This document shows positions 54,244-63,000 of a stretch of DNA of 64,000 nt, piece after piece; position 1 is the stretch's first letter; each line of letters begins with the position of its first letter. Source of the stretch: Rhizobium rhizogenes NBRC 13257 (GTDB taxonomy: Bacteria; Pseudomonadota; Alphaproteobacteria; Rhizobiales; Rhizobiaceae); contig NZ_BAYX01000014.1 in the NCBI RefSeq assembly GCF_000696095.1, forward strand, positions 62,001 through 126,000, read 5' to 3'. The notes under the pieces are model-generated. The model saw nothing but the letters and a program-made list of their open reading frames with translations. It had not been told where the DNA came from and did no database searches. Both the position numbers and the translations under genes were made by a program.

Positions 54244-55287
54244 TTAGAGCAGAATGTCGGTGTAGAGCTCGGATGCATCCGGCTCCGGATCGGCCTGGGC
54301 GAAATCGGCACTGTCGGCGACGATGTCGCGGACGTCCTTGTCGATCACCTTCAGGTCGTCTTCCGACGCCCAACCCTTGTCCAGAAGACGGACACGAACC
54401 TGCTCAATCGGATCATGCTCGGAGCGCATCTTCTGCACTTCGTCCTTGGAGCGATACTTGGCCGGATCCGACATGGAATGGCCGCGGTAACGGTAGGTCA
54501 GCATTTCCAGGATGATCGGACCCTTGCCGGAACGGCAATATTCGACCGCTTCGTCTGCGGCTGCCTTGACGGCGCGAACGTCCATGGCATCAACCTGGAT
54601 GCCGGGGATACCGAAGGAGGCGCCGCGCTTGGAGAAGTCGGGCTGCGCGGTGGCGCGCGCCGTCGACGTACCCATGGCGTAGCGGTTGTTCTCGATCACG
54701 TAGATCACCGGCAGCTTCCAGAGCTGCGCCATGTTGAAGCTTTCGTAGACCTGGCCCTGGTTGGCAGCGCCGTCGCCGAAATAGGCGACGCTGACGCTGT
54801 CATTGCCGCGATACCAGTTGGCAAAGCCGAGACCGGTGCCGAGCGAGACCTGCGCGCCGACGATGCCGTGGCCGCCGTAAAAATTCTTTTCCTTGGAGAA
54901 CATGTGCATGGAGCCGCCCTTCCCTCGGGAATAGCCGCCCTTGCGTCCGGTGAGCTCGGCCATGACGCCACGGGCGCTCATGCCGGCTGCCAGCATGTGA
55001 CCGTGGTCACGATAGCCGGTGATAACCTGGTCGCCATCCTTCAGGGCCATTTGCATGCCGACAACGACAGCTTCCTGGCCGATATAAAGGTGACAGAAAC
55101 CGCCGATGAAGCCCATACCGTAGAGCTGGCCAGCCTTCTCTTCGAAGCGGCGGATCAGCAGCATCTCACGATAGGCACTCAGTTCCGCATCGCGGTCAAA
55201 CTCTGCGATTGCGCCGCCATTGGTTTCTTTGGCAGGCCTCGATGCTGTCTTCCGGCTGGAAACGGACGCGGATTTGCGTGGCGCCAT
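54244..55287 (-). CDS. pdhA: Pyruvate dehydrogenase E1 alpha
   Basis: 347 residues, first gene of the operon. The thiamine diphosphate motif is GDGAANQGQVYESFNMAQLW leading to ENNRYAMGT, and the phosphorylation-loop-like YRYRGHSMSDPAKYRSKDE is present. N terminus is basic and Ser/Lys-rich. Heads the unit pdhA-pdhB-pdhC-SGNH-lpdA, possibly continuing to lipA. Upstream gap to ftsB-like gene is about 150 bases and AT-rich. Confidence 0.97.
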   Translation of the reverse strand: MAPRKSASVSSRKTASRPAKETNGGAIAEFDRDAELSAYREMLLIRRFEEKAGQLYGMGFIGGFCHLYIGQEAVVVGMQMALKDGDQVITGYRDHGHMLAAGMSARGVMAELTGRKGGYSRGKGGSMHMFSKEKNFYGGHGIVGAQVSLGTGLGFANWYRGNDSVSVAYFGDGAANQGQVYESFNMAQLWKLPVIYVIENNRYAMGTSTARATAQPDFSKRGASFGIPGIQVDAMDVRAVKAAADEAVEYCRSGKGPIILEMLTYRYRGHSMSDPAKYRSKDEVQKMRSEHDPIEQVRVRLLDKGWASEDDLKVIDKDVRDIVADSADFAQADPEPDASELYTDILL

Positions 55288-55410
55288 TCAACCCTCCCTG
55301 TGTGAGTAGCCTCGTTTTATAGTGTGGCGTAACATAGGGAAGATTGCCCGCCACAGCAATGCTATAATTGCATGGCTCATATTCATCGTAAGTCATTGTT
55401 ATAACTTCGA

Positions 55411-55440
55411 AAAACTTAATTAACCTAAATTCGGTTAATT
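55411..55440 (-). terminator. Terminator-like hairpin after the ftsB-like gene
   Basis: Eight-base-pair inverted repeat AATTAACC and GGTTAATT with a seven-base loop, followed on the minus strand by AAGTTTTT. AT-rich, so weak as a terminator; it could instead be a regulatory site for pdhA, whose promoter must be near. Confidence 0.45.
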
Positions 55441-55444
55441 GCGG

Positions 55445-55756
55445 CTATTTGTTGAAAATGACGATCTCGTCAGCCCGAGAATAAGTCAGCTGATAGCGCG
55501 CATACTGATCAAGCATATCCTTGTCCAGCGAGCCATCGCTCAGCAGCGCCACGGCCTTTTCGAGGTGCTCGCGCTTGGCAACGAGATCGGCAAGCTCCTT
55601 GCCGCGATCGATCCGACGCTGCTCGAAAACCTCGGTGGCCTTCAGACCGTAATCGCCATGAATACAGTGATAGCCGAAATAGCTGACAAAGGCGATCGTG
55701 ATGGCGGGAAGGACGAAACGACCGAATCTTCTCTTCTTATGATATTTTGTCCACAT
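55445..55756 (-). CDS. Septum formation initiator family protein (FtsB/DivIC-like)
   Basis: 103 residues from ATG 55756. Short basic cytoplasmic N terminus, one hydrophobic segment (FVLPAITIAFVSYFGYHCI) and a periplasmic coiled coil (QRRIDRGKELADLVAKREHL). This is the layout of FtsB-type cell-division proteins. The position after eno and before pdhA is the common one for alphaproteobacterial ftsB-like genes as I recall. Divergent in sequence, so the division role is by family and position. Confidence 0.85.
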   Translation of the reverse strand: MWTKYHKKRRFGRFVLPAITIAFVSYFGYHCIHGDYGLKATEVFEQRRIDRGKELADLVAKREHLEKAVALLSDGSLDKDMLDQYARYQLTYSRADEIVIFNK

Positions 55757-55783
55757 ACTCGCCCGCTCGAAACGCCCTACGGA

Positions 55784-55847
55784 GTATGATCTCGAACCTT
55801 TGGTCCGCGCAGCGAAAATGCGAAGCGGTTTCCGGATAAGATCATGC
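55784..55847. repeat. Rhizobial palindromic repeat, variant copy
   Basis: GTATGATC (55784-55791) and GATCATGC (55840-55847) enclose a stretch with GCGAAGCGGTTTCCGGATAA, related to the 44147-44196 copy but with a longer middle. It lies 28 bases upstream of the ftsB-like start, between it and eno. Confidence 0.6.
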
Positions 55848-55918
55848 CAAATCAAACATCTATCGCGACTCTATCCGGTAGAGATTAACCATCCGTTGAC
55901 TCTAACGTTTCGCCAACG

Positions 55919-55943
55919 AAAAACCGCGCCCGAAGGCGCGGTT
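55919..55943 (-). terminator. Terminator of eno
   Basis: Perfect nine-base-pair stem AACCGCGCC and GGCGCGGTT with a CGAA loop, followed on the minus strand by TTTTT. It is preceded, just past the eno stop, by another hairpin of eight base pairs (55968-55975 with 55982-55989) that lacks a T run. Confidence 0.88.
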
Positions 55944-55998
55944 CAAGACGTCATAGGCTTTCAAGGTGGCCCGGATCATTGTCCGGGCCAAACCCTAA

Positions 55999-57273
55999 TC
56001 AGCCGCGAAGAATGGAGCTGCCGGCATATTTTGCCTGCGGGCCGAGGCCTTCTTCGATGCGGATCAGCTGGTTGTACTTGGCAAGACGATCGGAGCGCGA
56101 CAGCGAGCCGGTCTTGATCTGACCGCAGTTGGTGGCAACTGCCAGATCGGCGATGGTCGAGTCTTCGGTTTCGCCGGAACGGTGCGACATGACGGCCGTG
56201 TAGTTAGCCTTGTGCGCGGTTTCGACAGCGTCCAGCGTTTCCGTCAGCGTGCCGATCTGGTTGACCTTGACGAGGATCGAGTTGGCAACACCCATGCGGA
56301 TGCCGTCGCGAAGACGAGCCGAATTGGTGACGAACAGGTCGTCGCCAACGAGCTGCGTCTTCTTGCCGATCAGATCGGTGAGTGCCTTCCAACCTTCCCA
56401 GTCGTCTTCAGCCATGCCGTCTTCGATCGAAACGATCGGGTACTTGGCGGCGAGTTCGGCAAGGTATTCAGCCATGGCGCCGGGTTCAAGCGTGCGGCCT
56501 TCGCCTTCCAGCACGTATTTTCCGTCCTTGAAGAACTCGGTCGAAGCGCAATCGAGGCCAAGAGCAACCTCTTCGCCTGGCTTGTAGCCGGCCTTTTCGA
56601 TCGACTTCATGATGAAGTCGAGGGCAGCAGGAGCGCTGGAAAGGCCAGGTGCGAAACCGCCTTCGTCACCAACATTGGTGTTGTGGCCCTGGGATGCCAG
56701 TTCCTTCTTGAGGACGTGGAAGATTTCCGAGCCAATACGCACGGCGTCGCGGAAGGTTTCTGCGCCGATCGGCAGGATCATGAATTCCTGGAAATCGATC
56801 GGATTGTCGGCATGGGCGCCGCCGTTGATGATGTTCATCATCGGAACCGGCAGCAGGCGAGCGTGAGCACCGCCGACATAGCGGTAAAGTGGCAGGTTTG
56901 CGCTCTGGGCGGCGGCCTTGGCAACGGCAAGCGATACGCCGAGAATGGCATTGGCGCCGATGCGCGACTTGTTCGGCGTGCCGTCAAGTTCGATCATGAT
57001 GTCGTCGATCTGGATCTGATTTTCAGCATCCATGCCGCCGATCGCGTCGAAGATCTCGGTATTGACGGCTTCGACGGCCTTTTCGACACCCTTGCCGTGA
57101 TAGCGCTTGCCGCCGTCACGAAGCTCGACGGCTTCATGCGCGCCGGTCGAGGCACCCGACGGAACCGCTGCGCGGCCCAAGCTGCCATCTTCGAGGTAGA
57201 CATCGACTTCAACAGTCGGATTGCCACGGCTGTCGAGAATCTCGCGGGCGATAATGTCGGTGATTGCGGTCAT
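55999..57273 (-). CDS. eno: Enolase
   Basis: Glycolytic enzyme converting 2-phosphoglycerate to phosphoenolpyruvate, 424 residues, full length. N-terminal [37 protein letters not shown], metal ligands in LGLDCAS and [11 protein letters not shown], and the C-terminal [19 protein letters not shown] signature. AGGAAG ribosome binding site five bases before ATG 57273. Followed by hairpins that should separate it from the ftsB-like gene. Confidence 0.98.
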
Positions 57274-57423
57274 GATAGCTTCCTGCTCGCTGGGTTATAA
57301 ATCGATTGAAATCGTCTTAATCGAAGTCGCGGAAATTACAATGCCGCTCCGCACCTCGATCTGGCGCTCCAACAGGCCGCGTATAGCAAGTTCATGTCAG
57401 CCTGTTGAATGCCGCTTTAAGTC

Positions 57424-58263
57424 TCAAGCCTTGGCGATGGCGTCGAAGGCCAGCAGCTTTTCCAGAAGTTGCGGCATGTCCTTCAGATAGACCATGTTCG
57501 GACCATCGGACGGCGCGTTATCCGGATCTTCATGCGTCTCGACGAAAACGCCGGCAACGCCAACGGCGACGGCGGCGCGTGCCAGCGTCTCGACGAATCG
57601 GCGGTCGCCGCCGGTCGAACCGCCCTGCCCGCCCGGCTGCTGCACGGAATGAGTCGCATCGAAAATCACCGGAGCACCCATGGCCGCCATGATCGGCAGC
57701 GAGCGCATGTCTGAGACCAGCGTGTTGTAGCCGAAGGAGGCACCACGCTCGCAGAGCATGATATTCAGATTGCCGCTGTCGTTCAGCTTGGCCAGCACGT
57801 TCTTCATGTCCCAGGGCGCCAGGAACTGACCCTTCTTGACGTTGACGACGCGGCCGGTCTTGGCGGCAGCAACGAGAAGGTCGGTCTGGCGCGACAGGAA
57901 GGCCGGGATCTGCAGGATATCTACCGTCTTGGCAACGACAGCGCACTGCTCCTCGGTGTGAATGTCGGACAGGACCGGAAAGCCATATTCCTTCTTCAGA
58001 TCGGCAAAGACTTCCATGGCCTTTTCCAGGCCGATGCCGCGCTTGCCGGAGAGCGACGTACGGTTCGCCTTGTCATAGGAAGACTTGTAGACAAGGCCGA
58101 TGCCGAGCTTACCGCAGAGCTCCTTCAGAACGCCTGCAACCATGAAGGCATGATCGCGGCTTTCCATCTGGCAAGGGCCGGCAATTAGCGACAGCTTGGC
58201 GGTGTTGGAAAACAGAACCTTGGATGCGCCCTCGCCGACGATCACTTCGGAATTGGTGCTCAT
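57424..58263 (-). CDS. kdsA: 3-deoxy-8-phosphooctulonate (KDO-8-P) synthase
   Basis: Condenses arabinose-5-phosphate with phosphoenolpyruvate to make the KDO precursor of lipopolysaccharide. 279 residues. LIAGPCQMESRDHAFMVAG, YKSSYDKANRTSLSGKRG and the DATHSVQQPGGQGGSTGG stretch are typical. Non-metal versus metal class: Asn-rich KSSYDKAN is present and no clear cysteine metal ligand in the first motif region besides C in GPCQM. It shares four bases with the VOC gene upstream (ATGA) and precedes eno by 150 bases. Confidence 0.96.
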   Translation of the reverse strand: MSTNSEVIVGEGASKVLFSNTAKLSLIAGPCQMESRDHAFMVAGVLKELCGKLGIGLVYKSSYDKANRTSLSGKRGIGLEKAMEVFADLKKEYGFPVLSDIHTEEQCAVVAKTVDILQIPAFLSRQTDLLVAAAKTGRVVNVKKGQFLAPWDMKNVLAKLNDSGNLNIMLCERGASFGYNTLVSDMRSLPIMAAMGAPVIFDATHSVQQPGGQGGSTGGDRRFVETLARAAVAVGVAGVFVETHEDPDNAPSDGPNMVYLKDMPQLLEKLLAFDAIAKA

Positions 58264-59147
58264 GCTATCTCCTCGAAGGCGAACAACGCGCCCTGTCCGG
58301 GGGCGGGCTTTGCCAGAATACGATTGTTCTTACGCGTGTATGTGACGCCGTTAGCAGCCAAATGCGACGATGTCACGGAAAGATCGCGTGTCTTGAAAAG
58401 GATTGCGCGCGCCCGAAGGCCGGGATCGACCGTTGGTACCGGAAAATCGTAAAAGGCTTCCATGCCTTGCGGGGTCAAGACCTCGATCCTGGCGTTCGCC
58501 GTCTCGATCGTCAGCCCAAAGGAATGCTCCGATATCTTTGATCCGTCGGCAATCCGCTCGAAGAAGCCCCGGAACACGGCCGGCTTCGGCGTCGACAGGG
58601 CGACCCGCGCAATGCCGGTCACACCATTGGCATGCCGCTCCAGGGCGTCACGATCAGCCGGCAGGGGATTGATGCGCTGAGCGCAGAAAGCATAGAAATC
58701 CGGCGAGCGCAGATCGGCCGCGAAAGCGAGACGGAAGCCGGCGATCGTTTCAGAGCCATCCGGCATACGCATCGGCCGTTCGAAATTCAGCATGCGCCCG
58801 GCCGACATGGCGTTGGCCAGGAATCGCTTGTCATCGGCGGCGGCATCCTTCGTGCCGAGAACGATAGCCGAAAACCCTTCCCCACCGATACGAAAACGAT
58901 ATGCCTGGTCGCGAGCGACGAAAACATTGCCTTCCTCGATGCTTGTTTCGTATTGCTCCTGCGACGCGACGCCCAGGGGCTCCAGATAGGTCTTGTCGGA
59001 AAAGAACACGCAGGCATTCTCGGTGCCGAAGGGATGGCGGGCATCGGCAGCGACGGTAAAACCGAGCTTGCCCAGCCGCTCCCGCGCCATGGCAATATTG
59101 ACAGTCGGCAGAACGAGATGATCCAGCGGATGCGGCGATGAAACCAT
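58260..59147 (-). CDS. VOC superfamily protein
   Basis: 295 residues from ATG 59147 (AAGGGGGAAA upstream). Beta-alpha-beta-beta-beta repeats with HPLDHLVLPTVNIAMARERL at the start and a second half around HANGVTGIARVALSTPKPAV, the arrangement of glyoxalase/dioxygenase-type VOC proteins. Metal ligands cannot be assigned safely. It is translationally coupled to kdsA by ATGA, but the function is unknown; such a pairing may be only transcriptional convenience. Confidence 0.8.
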   Translation of the reverse strand: MVSSPHPLDHLVLPTVNIAMARERLGKLGFTVAADARHPFGTENACVFFSDKTYLEPLGVASQEQYETSIEEGNVFVARDQAYRFRIGGEGFSAIVLGTKDAAADDKRFLANAMSAGRMLNFERPMRMPDGSETIAGFRLAFAADLRSPDFYAFCAQRINPLPADRDALERHANGVTGIARVALSTPKPAVFRGFFERIADGSKISEHSFGLTIETANARIEVLTPQGMEAFYDFPVPTVDPGLRARAILFKTRDLSVTSSHLAANGVTYTRKNNRILAKPAPGQGALFAFEEIA

Positions 59148-59551
59148 GGTTTCCCCCTTGGTGCATGCCGCAGGTTTGCGCTCTTCCAACGCTCAATTCA
59201 AGATGAAAACGCAGTGTTTTAAACCAGGCAGATCGCAAATGGGAGGGCGCGTTGTCGAATGCTTTGCAACTGCGCGGAAGCCGGAATTGCTCCGGGTTTC
59301 AGTGGTCATGCAAAGATAGCCGGCTCCCATTCCCGCAGAATCGATCTTGGTCGATTTCCGCATATGTTTCATTGATCAGCGCTGAAATACTCCGCGGTTT
59401 CGCTCACTCGGGACTTGTTATGTTCTCCTTTATTTAATGCGCCGGCAAAACATTCATCGAAAATTAGGGACTTGCGGAACACATATGGAACATATAGTGT
59501 CCGTTCTGGATTTGTTTCACGACACCTTCACGATTCTGGGGTTCAAATACG
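59148..59551. other. Divergent intergenic region before lexA
   Basis: 404 bases, AT-richer than the flanking genes. It holds the SOS box at 59477-59491 and, presumably, the kdsA-operon promoter on the other strand. Short frames inside (for example 59252-59437 plus) have no ribosome binding sites and look random. Confidence 0.5.
59477..59491 (+). promoter_or_regulatory. SOS box (LexA site) of lexA
   Basis: GAAC at 59477-59480, seven bases, GAAC at 59488-59491: the direct-repeat LexA site of Alphaproteobacteria. A TTGCGG at 59473-59478 and TAGTGT about 17 bases further could be the promoter, in which case the box lies between -35 and -10, fitting autorepression. About 60 bases before the lexA start. 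Confidence 0.88.
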
Positions 59552-60274
59552 ATGTTGACACGCAAGCAGCAGGAACTGCTTCTCTTCATTCACGAACGGA
59601 TGAAGGAGTCCGGCGTTCCACCTTCTTTCGATGAAATGAAGGATGCGCTGGACCTTGCGTCCAAGTCGGGCATTCATCGCTTGATCACCGCTTTGGAAGA
59701 GCGCGGTTTCATCCGCCGTCTGCCGAATCGGGCTCGAGCGCTTGAGGTCATCAAGCTGCCGGAAGCCTATAGTCCGAGCCTGCAGCCGCGCCGCGGCTTC
59801 TCGCCAAGCGTCATCGAGGGCAGCCTGGGCAAGCCCCAGCCCGTACAGCCCCCCGCCCCCGCCAAGCCGGCGAACGACGAGAACAACAGCGCCGTTTCCG
59901 TGCCGGTCATGGGCCGCATTGCTGCCGGTGTTCCGATCTCGGCCATTCAGAACAACACCCACGATATCACCGTCCCCGCCGACATGCTTGGCTCCGGCGA
60001 GCATTACGCGCTCGAGGTCAAGGGCGACTCGATGATCGATGCCGGTATCTTCGATGGCGACACTGTCATCATCCGCAACAGCACCACCGCCAATCCCGGC
60101 GATATTGTCGTCGCCCTGGTCGACGATGAGGAAGCAACATTGAAGCGCTTCCGCCGCAAGGGCGCCTCGATCGCACTCGAAGCGGCTAACCCCGCCTATG
60201 AGACCCGCATTTTTGGGCCGGATCGCGTCAAGGTGCAGGGCAAGCTCGTCGGCCTCATCCGCCGCTATCACTGA
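59552..60274 (+). CDS. lexA: SOS repressor LexA
   Basis: 240 residues. N-terminal winged helix with MLTRKQQELLLFIHERMKES and ASKSGIHRLITALEERGFI; a long Pro/Ala linker (about 90-115); then the self-cleavage domain with the Ala-Gly site in GRIAAGVPISAIQ, the catalytic Ser in KGDSMIDAGIFDGD and the Lys in EEATLKRFRRKG. ATG 59552. Represses DNA-damage genes including itself through the upstream box. Its stop overlaps the end of comEC by 20 bases, tail to tail. Confidence 0.98.
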   Translation: MLTRKQQELLLFIHERMKESGVPPSFDEMKDALDLASKSGIHRLITALEERGFIRRLPNRARALEVIKLPEAYSPSLQPRRGFSPSVIEGSLGKPQPVQPPAPAKPANDENNSAVSVPVMGRIAAGVPISAIQNNTHDITVPADMLGSGEHYALEVKGDSMIDAGIFDGDTVIIRNSTTANPGDIVVALVDDEEATLKRFRRKGASIALEAANPAYETRIFGPDRVKVQGKLVGLIRRYH

Positions 60275-62717
60275 CAGGTGACAAGGGCACAATCGGTACA
60301 CCGAATGCGCCCGTTCGCCAATCATAGGCGCGATGCAAATTCCATGGCCGCGCCAGAGTATCAAAAGCGGTCGTGGCGATCGGCTTGTCGGTGCCGAGAT
60401 CCATTTCGATGGATCCGGTCCGCCGGAGATTAGCTCCTGTGAAAAGCATTGCCCCTGAGCGGCAACGATCGAGCCGCAGCCGAACGGGGATGACCACAAT
60501 ATTGCCTGTGTCACAGGCCGGGCCAAGATAGGCGGCATTCTCGATGGTGACGAGTATGTCGCCATTGTCCGGCATCGCGACGCACCATGCCTGCTTCTGA
60601 CAGGCAAAGCCGCCCTGCCCCGCATTGTCCAATGCCGCCTCCATTGACTTACGGACGGCATTCCGTTCCTCAGAGCTCAAACGGCGACGGATATCCGACT
60701 TACTGATTTTGGGTAGCTGGCTGTCGGATGCGAGTATCATCAGCGGTTTTTGGTCCGTCATCGACAATGCTCCTTTCCATTGATCGAAGATGAAACTGGG
60801 CGGCTTTTCGCGATTGGTCGCCAAGGCGCCGTCTCGTAGCAGCGCGACCAACGTCCCATCCTCGGAAATCATCAGGTCAGGCTTTCTGACATCCGGGCCG
60901 AGCGCGACGGCTGCGACGGAACCGATGATTACGAGCGCACCAGCATGTCGCAGCCGTGTTCGCAGCAATGTCATCAACAGGAAGCCGGCAATAACAGCCG
61001 GGAACATCCAGGCCGGCTGTCGTCCAAAAGGAATGTCGCCGCCCCAGGCGGCGACCGTCGTGGCGATACCGATGACGAGCTCCAGTCCCTTGCCGGTGAC
61101 CTGCCAGAATGGAGCATCCAGGCCGAATGGCATCAGCAGCATCGCCGCCATGCCGAACGGCATGACGATGAAGGAGACGATCGGCACGGCCGCGAGATTG
61201 GCGGCGAGCCCATATGTCGCCAACCGGTGAAAATGCTCGATCGAGAAAATAGCCGTCGATGCGCCGCCTAGAAACGACGTCGACGCTATGCCGCCGAAAA
61301 AGCGCGAGATGAAGAACAACGGCCGCAATATCCGGAAGCGGGAGAAAACGGTTTCCCGATGTCGACGCCGCGTCCAGAGCGTATAACCGGACACCAATGC
61401 TAGGGTCGCCGCATAGGACATCTGGAAACTTGGTCCAAGCACTTGCGACGGCGACAGAACGAGAATGATGATCGCCGACAGCGCGACGTTTCGAAGGCTG
61501 ATGGATGGCCGGTCGAACAGCACGGCAATCAGCATGATTGCCATCATGATGAAAGCGCGTTCGGCCGAAACGCCGAAACCGGAAATGAGGTAATAGGCGG
61601 TCACCGTCACCAGCGCACCAAAGGCTGCAATCTTCTTTGTCGGCCAAGCCTGCGCAACGCCGAAAAACAGGCTGAGAACATAACGCAGGCCGACATAGAA
61701 GATGCCGGCCGACAACGCCATATTCAGGCCTGAAATAGCGATGATGTGCGTAAGGCCCGCAGTCCGCAGTGCTTCGGTCGTCGCCTCGGAAATTGCCCGT
61801 CTCTCATCGGTGACAAGGGCCGCGGCAAAGGCGCCGGTATCGCCGGGCAGCGTCCTTCTGATCCGGTCGCCGATGCTGTTGCGCAAACCGGCAAGCCAGA
61901 TATCCGCCTTGTCGAGAACCGACCCCTCAACGATATCAGCAGCCGATAGCAACTATGTCGGCGTCCCATAGGCGAAGCCATTCGCGCCGATGCCGTTGAA
62001 ATAGGCGCTGAAGGCAAAGTCGTTCAAGCCTGGCAAGGCGGGTCCTGCCGGCGGCGTCAGCCGCGCCCTGGTCTGGATGAGATCTCCAAGTTCAAAGGGT
62101 TGCTGCTGCTTGCGCACGAAGACGGTCACTCGCTCCGGCGGCCTGCGAATGGTCGGGTTTTCCGTTGCGTCGAGGGCGACGACATAACGCCATCGCTCCT
62201 TGTCGCTGGACTCACGTCGTTCAACGCGCCCGGCTATCGTGGTCGTCACCGCTGTATCGAGCATCACCGTCGATGCGCGCCAAGCCTCTAATTGTGCCAA
62301 AGCCATCCCGAAACACACCAGCATGCCGGCCAGAAGAAGGTGCCGGAGCCTCGGCCCGGCGTCACGCTTGAGAAAGAAACCGACCGCGAAAATGATGAGA
62401 GCGGCAAAGACAGCTTGCGGCGGCGGATCGGCGCCAGCGGTAAACCAGAAAATTGCGCCGATACCGATATAGACCGGCACAAGCAGGATCCCGCGGCCAT
62501 AATCCGCCTCTTCTTCGATCAAACGGGAAAGGCCGATTCTGATGCGGTCAGCCGCGAGCAGAAGACGTACCGCGGGGGTGGCTTGATCCTGTGTTCGTGC
62601 CGGCGGCGCTACTCCGACAAGAGAGGAGTCGTCGCAAAGCCGCCGTTGCGATCGATCAGCCACAACAGCGGGATTCAGGCCGTTCGACTGCCGATCCGGT
62701 GCCTCTAAATTAGGCAT
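60255..62717 (-). pseudogene. comEC: ComEC/Rec2-type DNA uptake channel, interrupted by an in-frame TAG
   Basis: DNA-transport membrane protein normally about 800 residues. Starting ATG 62717 the frame gives an N-terminal part with hydrophobic segments (LLVPVYIGIGAIFWFTAG) and the OB-fold-like DUF4131 section with ERVTVFVRKQ and LPGLNDFAFSAYFNGIGANG, then a TAG at 61955-61953. The same frame continues directly as a 565-residue stretch with the competence core (ALVTDERRAISEATTEALRT, THIIAISGLNMALSAG, SGFGVSAERAFIMMAIML) and a C-terminal soluble region without the metallo-beta-lactamase motif. No frameshift is needed, only one changed codon. A TTG stands next to the stop, so reinitiation is possible but has no ribosome binding site. 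A sequencing error is the other explanation. Confidence 0.82.
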
Positions 62718-63000
62718 GCGCCCCCGCGCCCTACGCAAAACTACAGCTATAACGAGATATTTGCCGTCACCAGCTGGTGAATTCAACCGAAATCACGCGT
62801 GTGGCGGATAAATCACCTCAGCCGGCACGCGAGCGAGGCAATTTCATCTACCGCAGTGCCCAAAAGTTGATACCGCAATGCACAAATAGCTGTAAGGATA
62901 ACTTGGCATTAGGCTCTGGATCATATAGCTAATCCCTAGTCGCTTAACCTTTTGGCGCTTTTTATGGCGTCAACCCCCCGCCAAATCTTGGAGGATCAGC

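Noticed and set aside
53233..55305. 690-codon plus-strand open frame over pdhB and pdhA
   Set aside because: It lies antisense to two genes with complete family motifs; long antisense frames are expected in GC-rich codon use, and the translation has no recognisable domain.
55418..55440. CtrA-type site TTAA-N7-TTAA near pdhA
   Set aside because: The spacing between TTAA elements does not give seven bases; the inverted repeat is better read as a hairpin.
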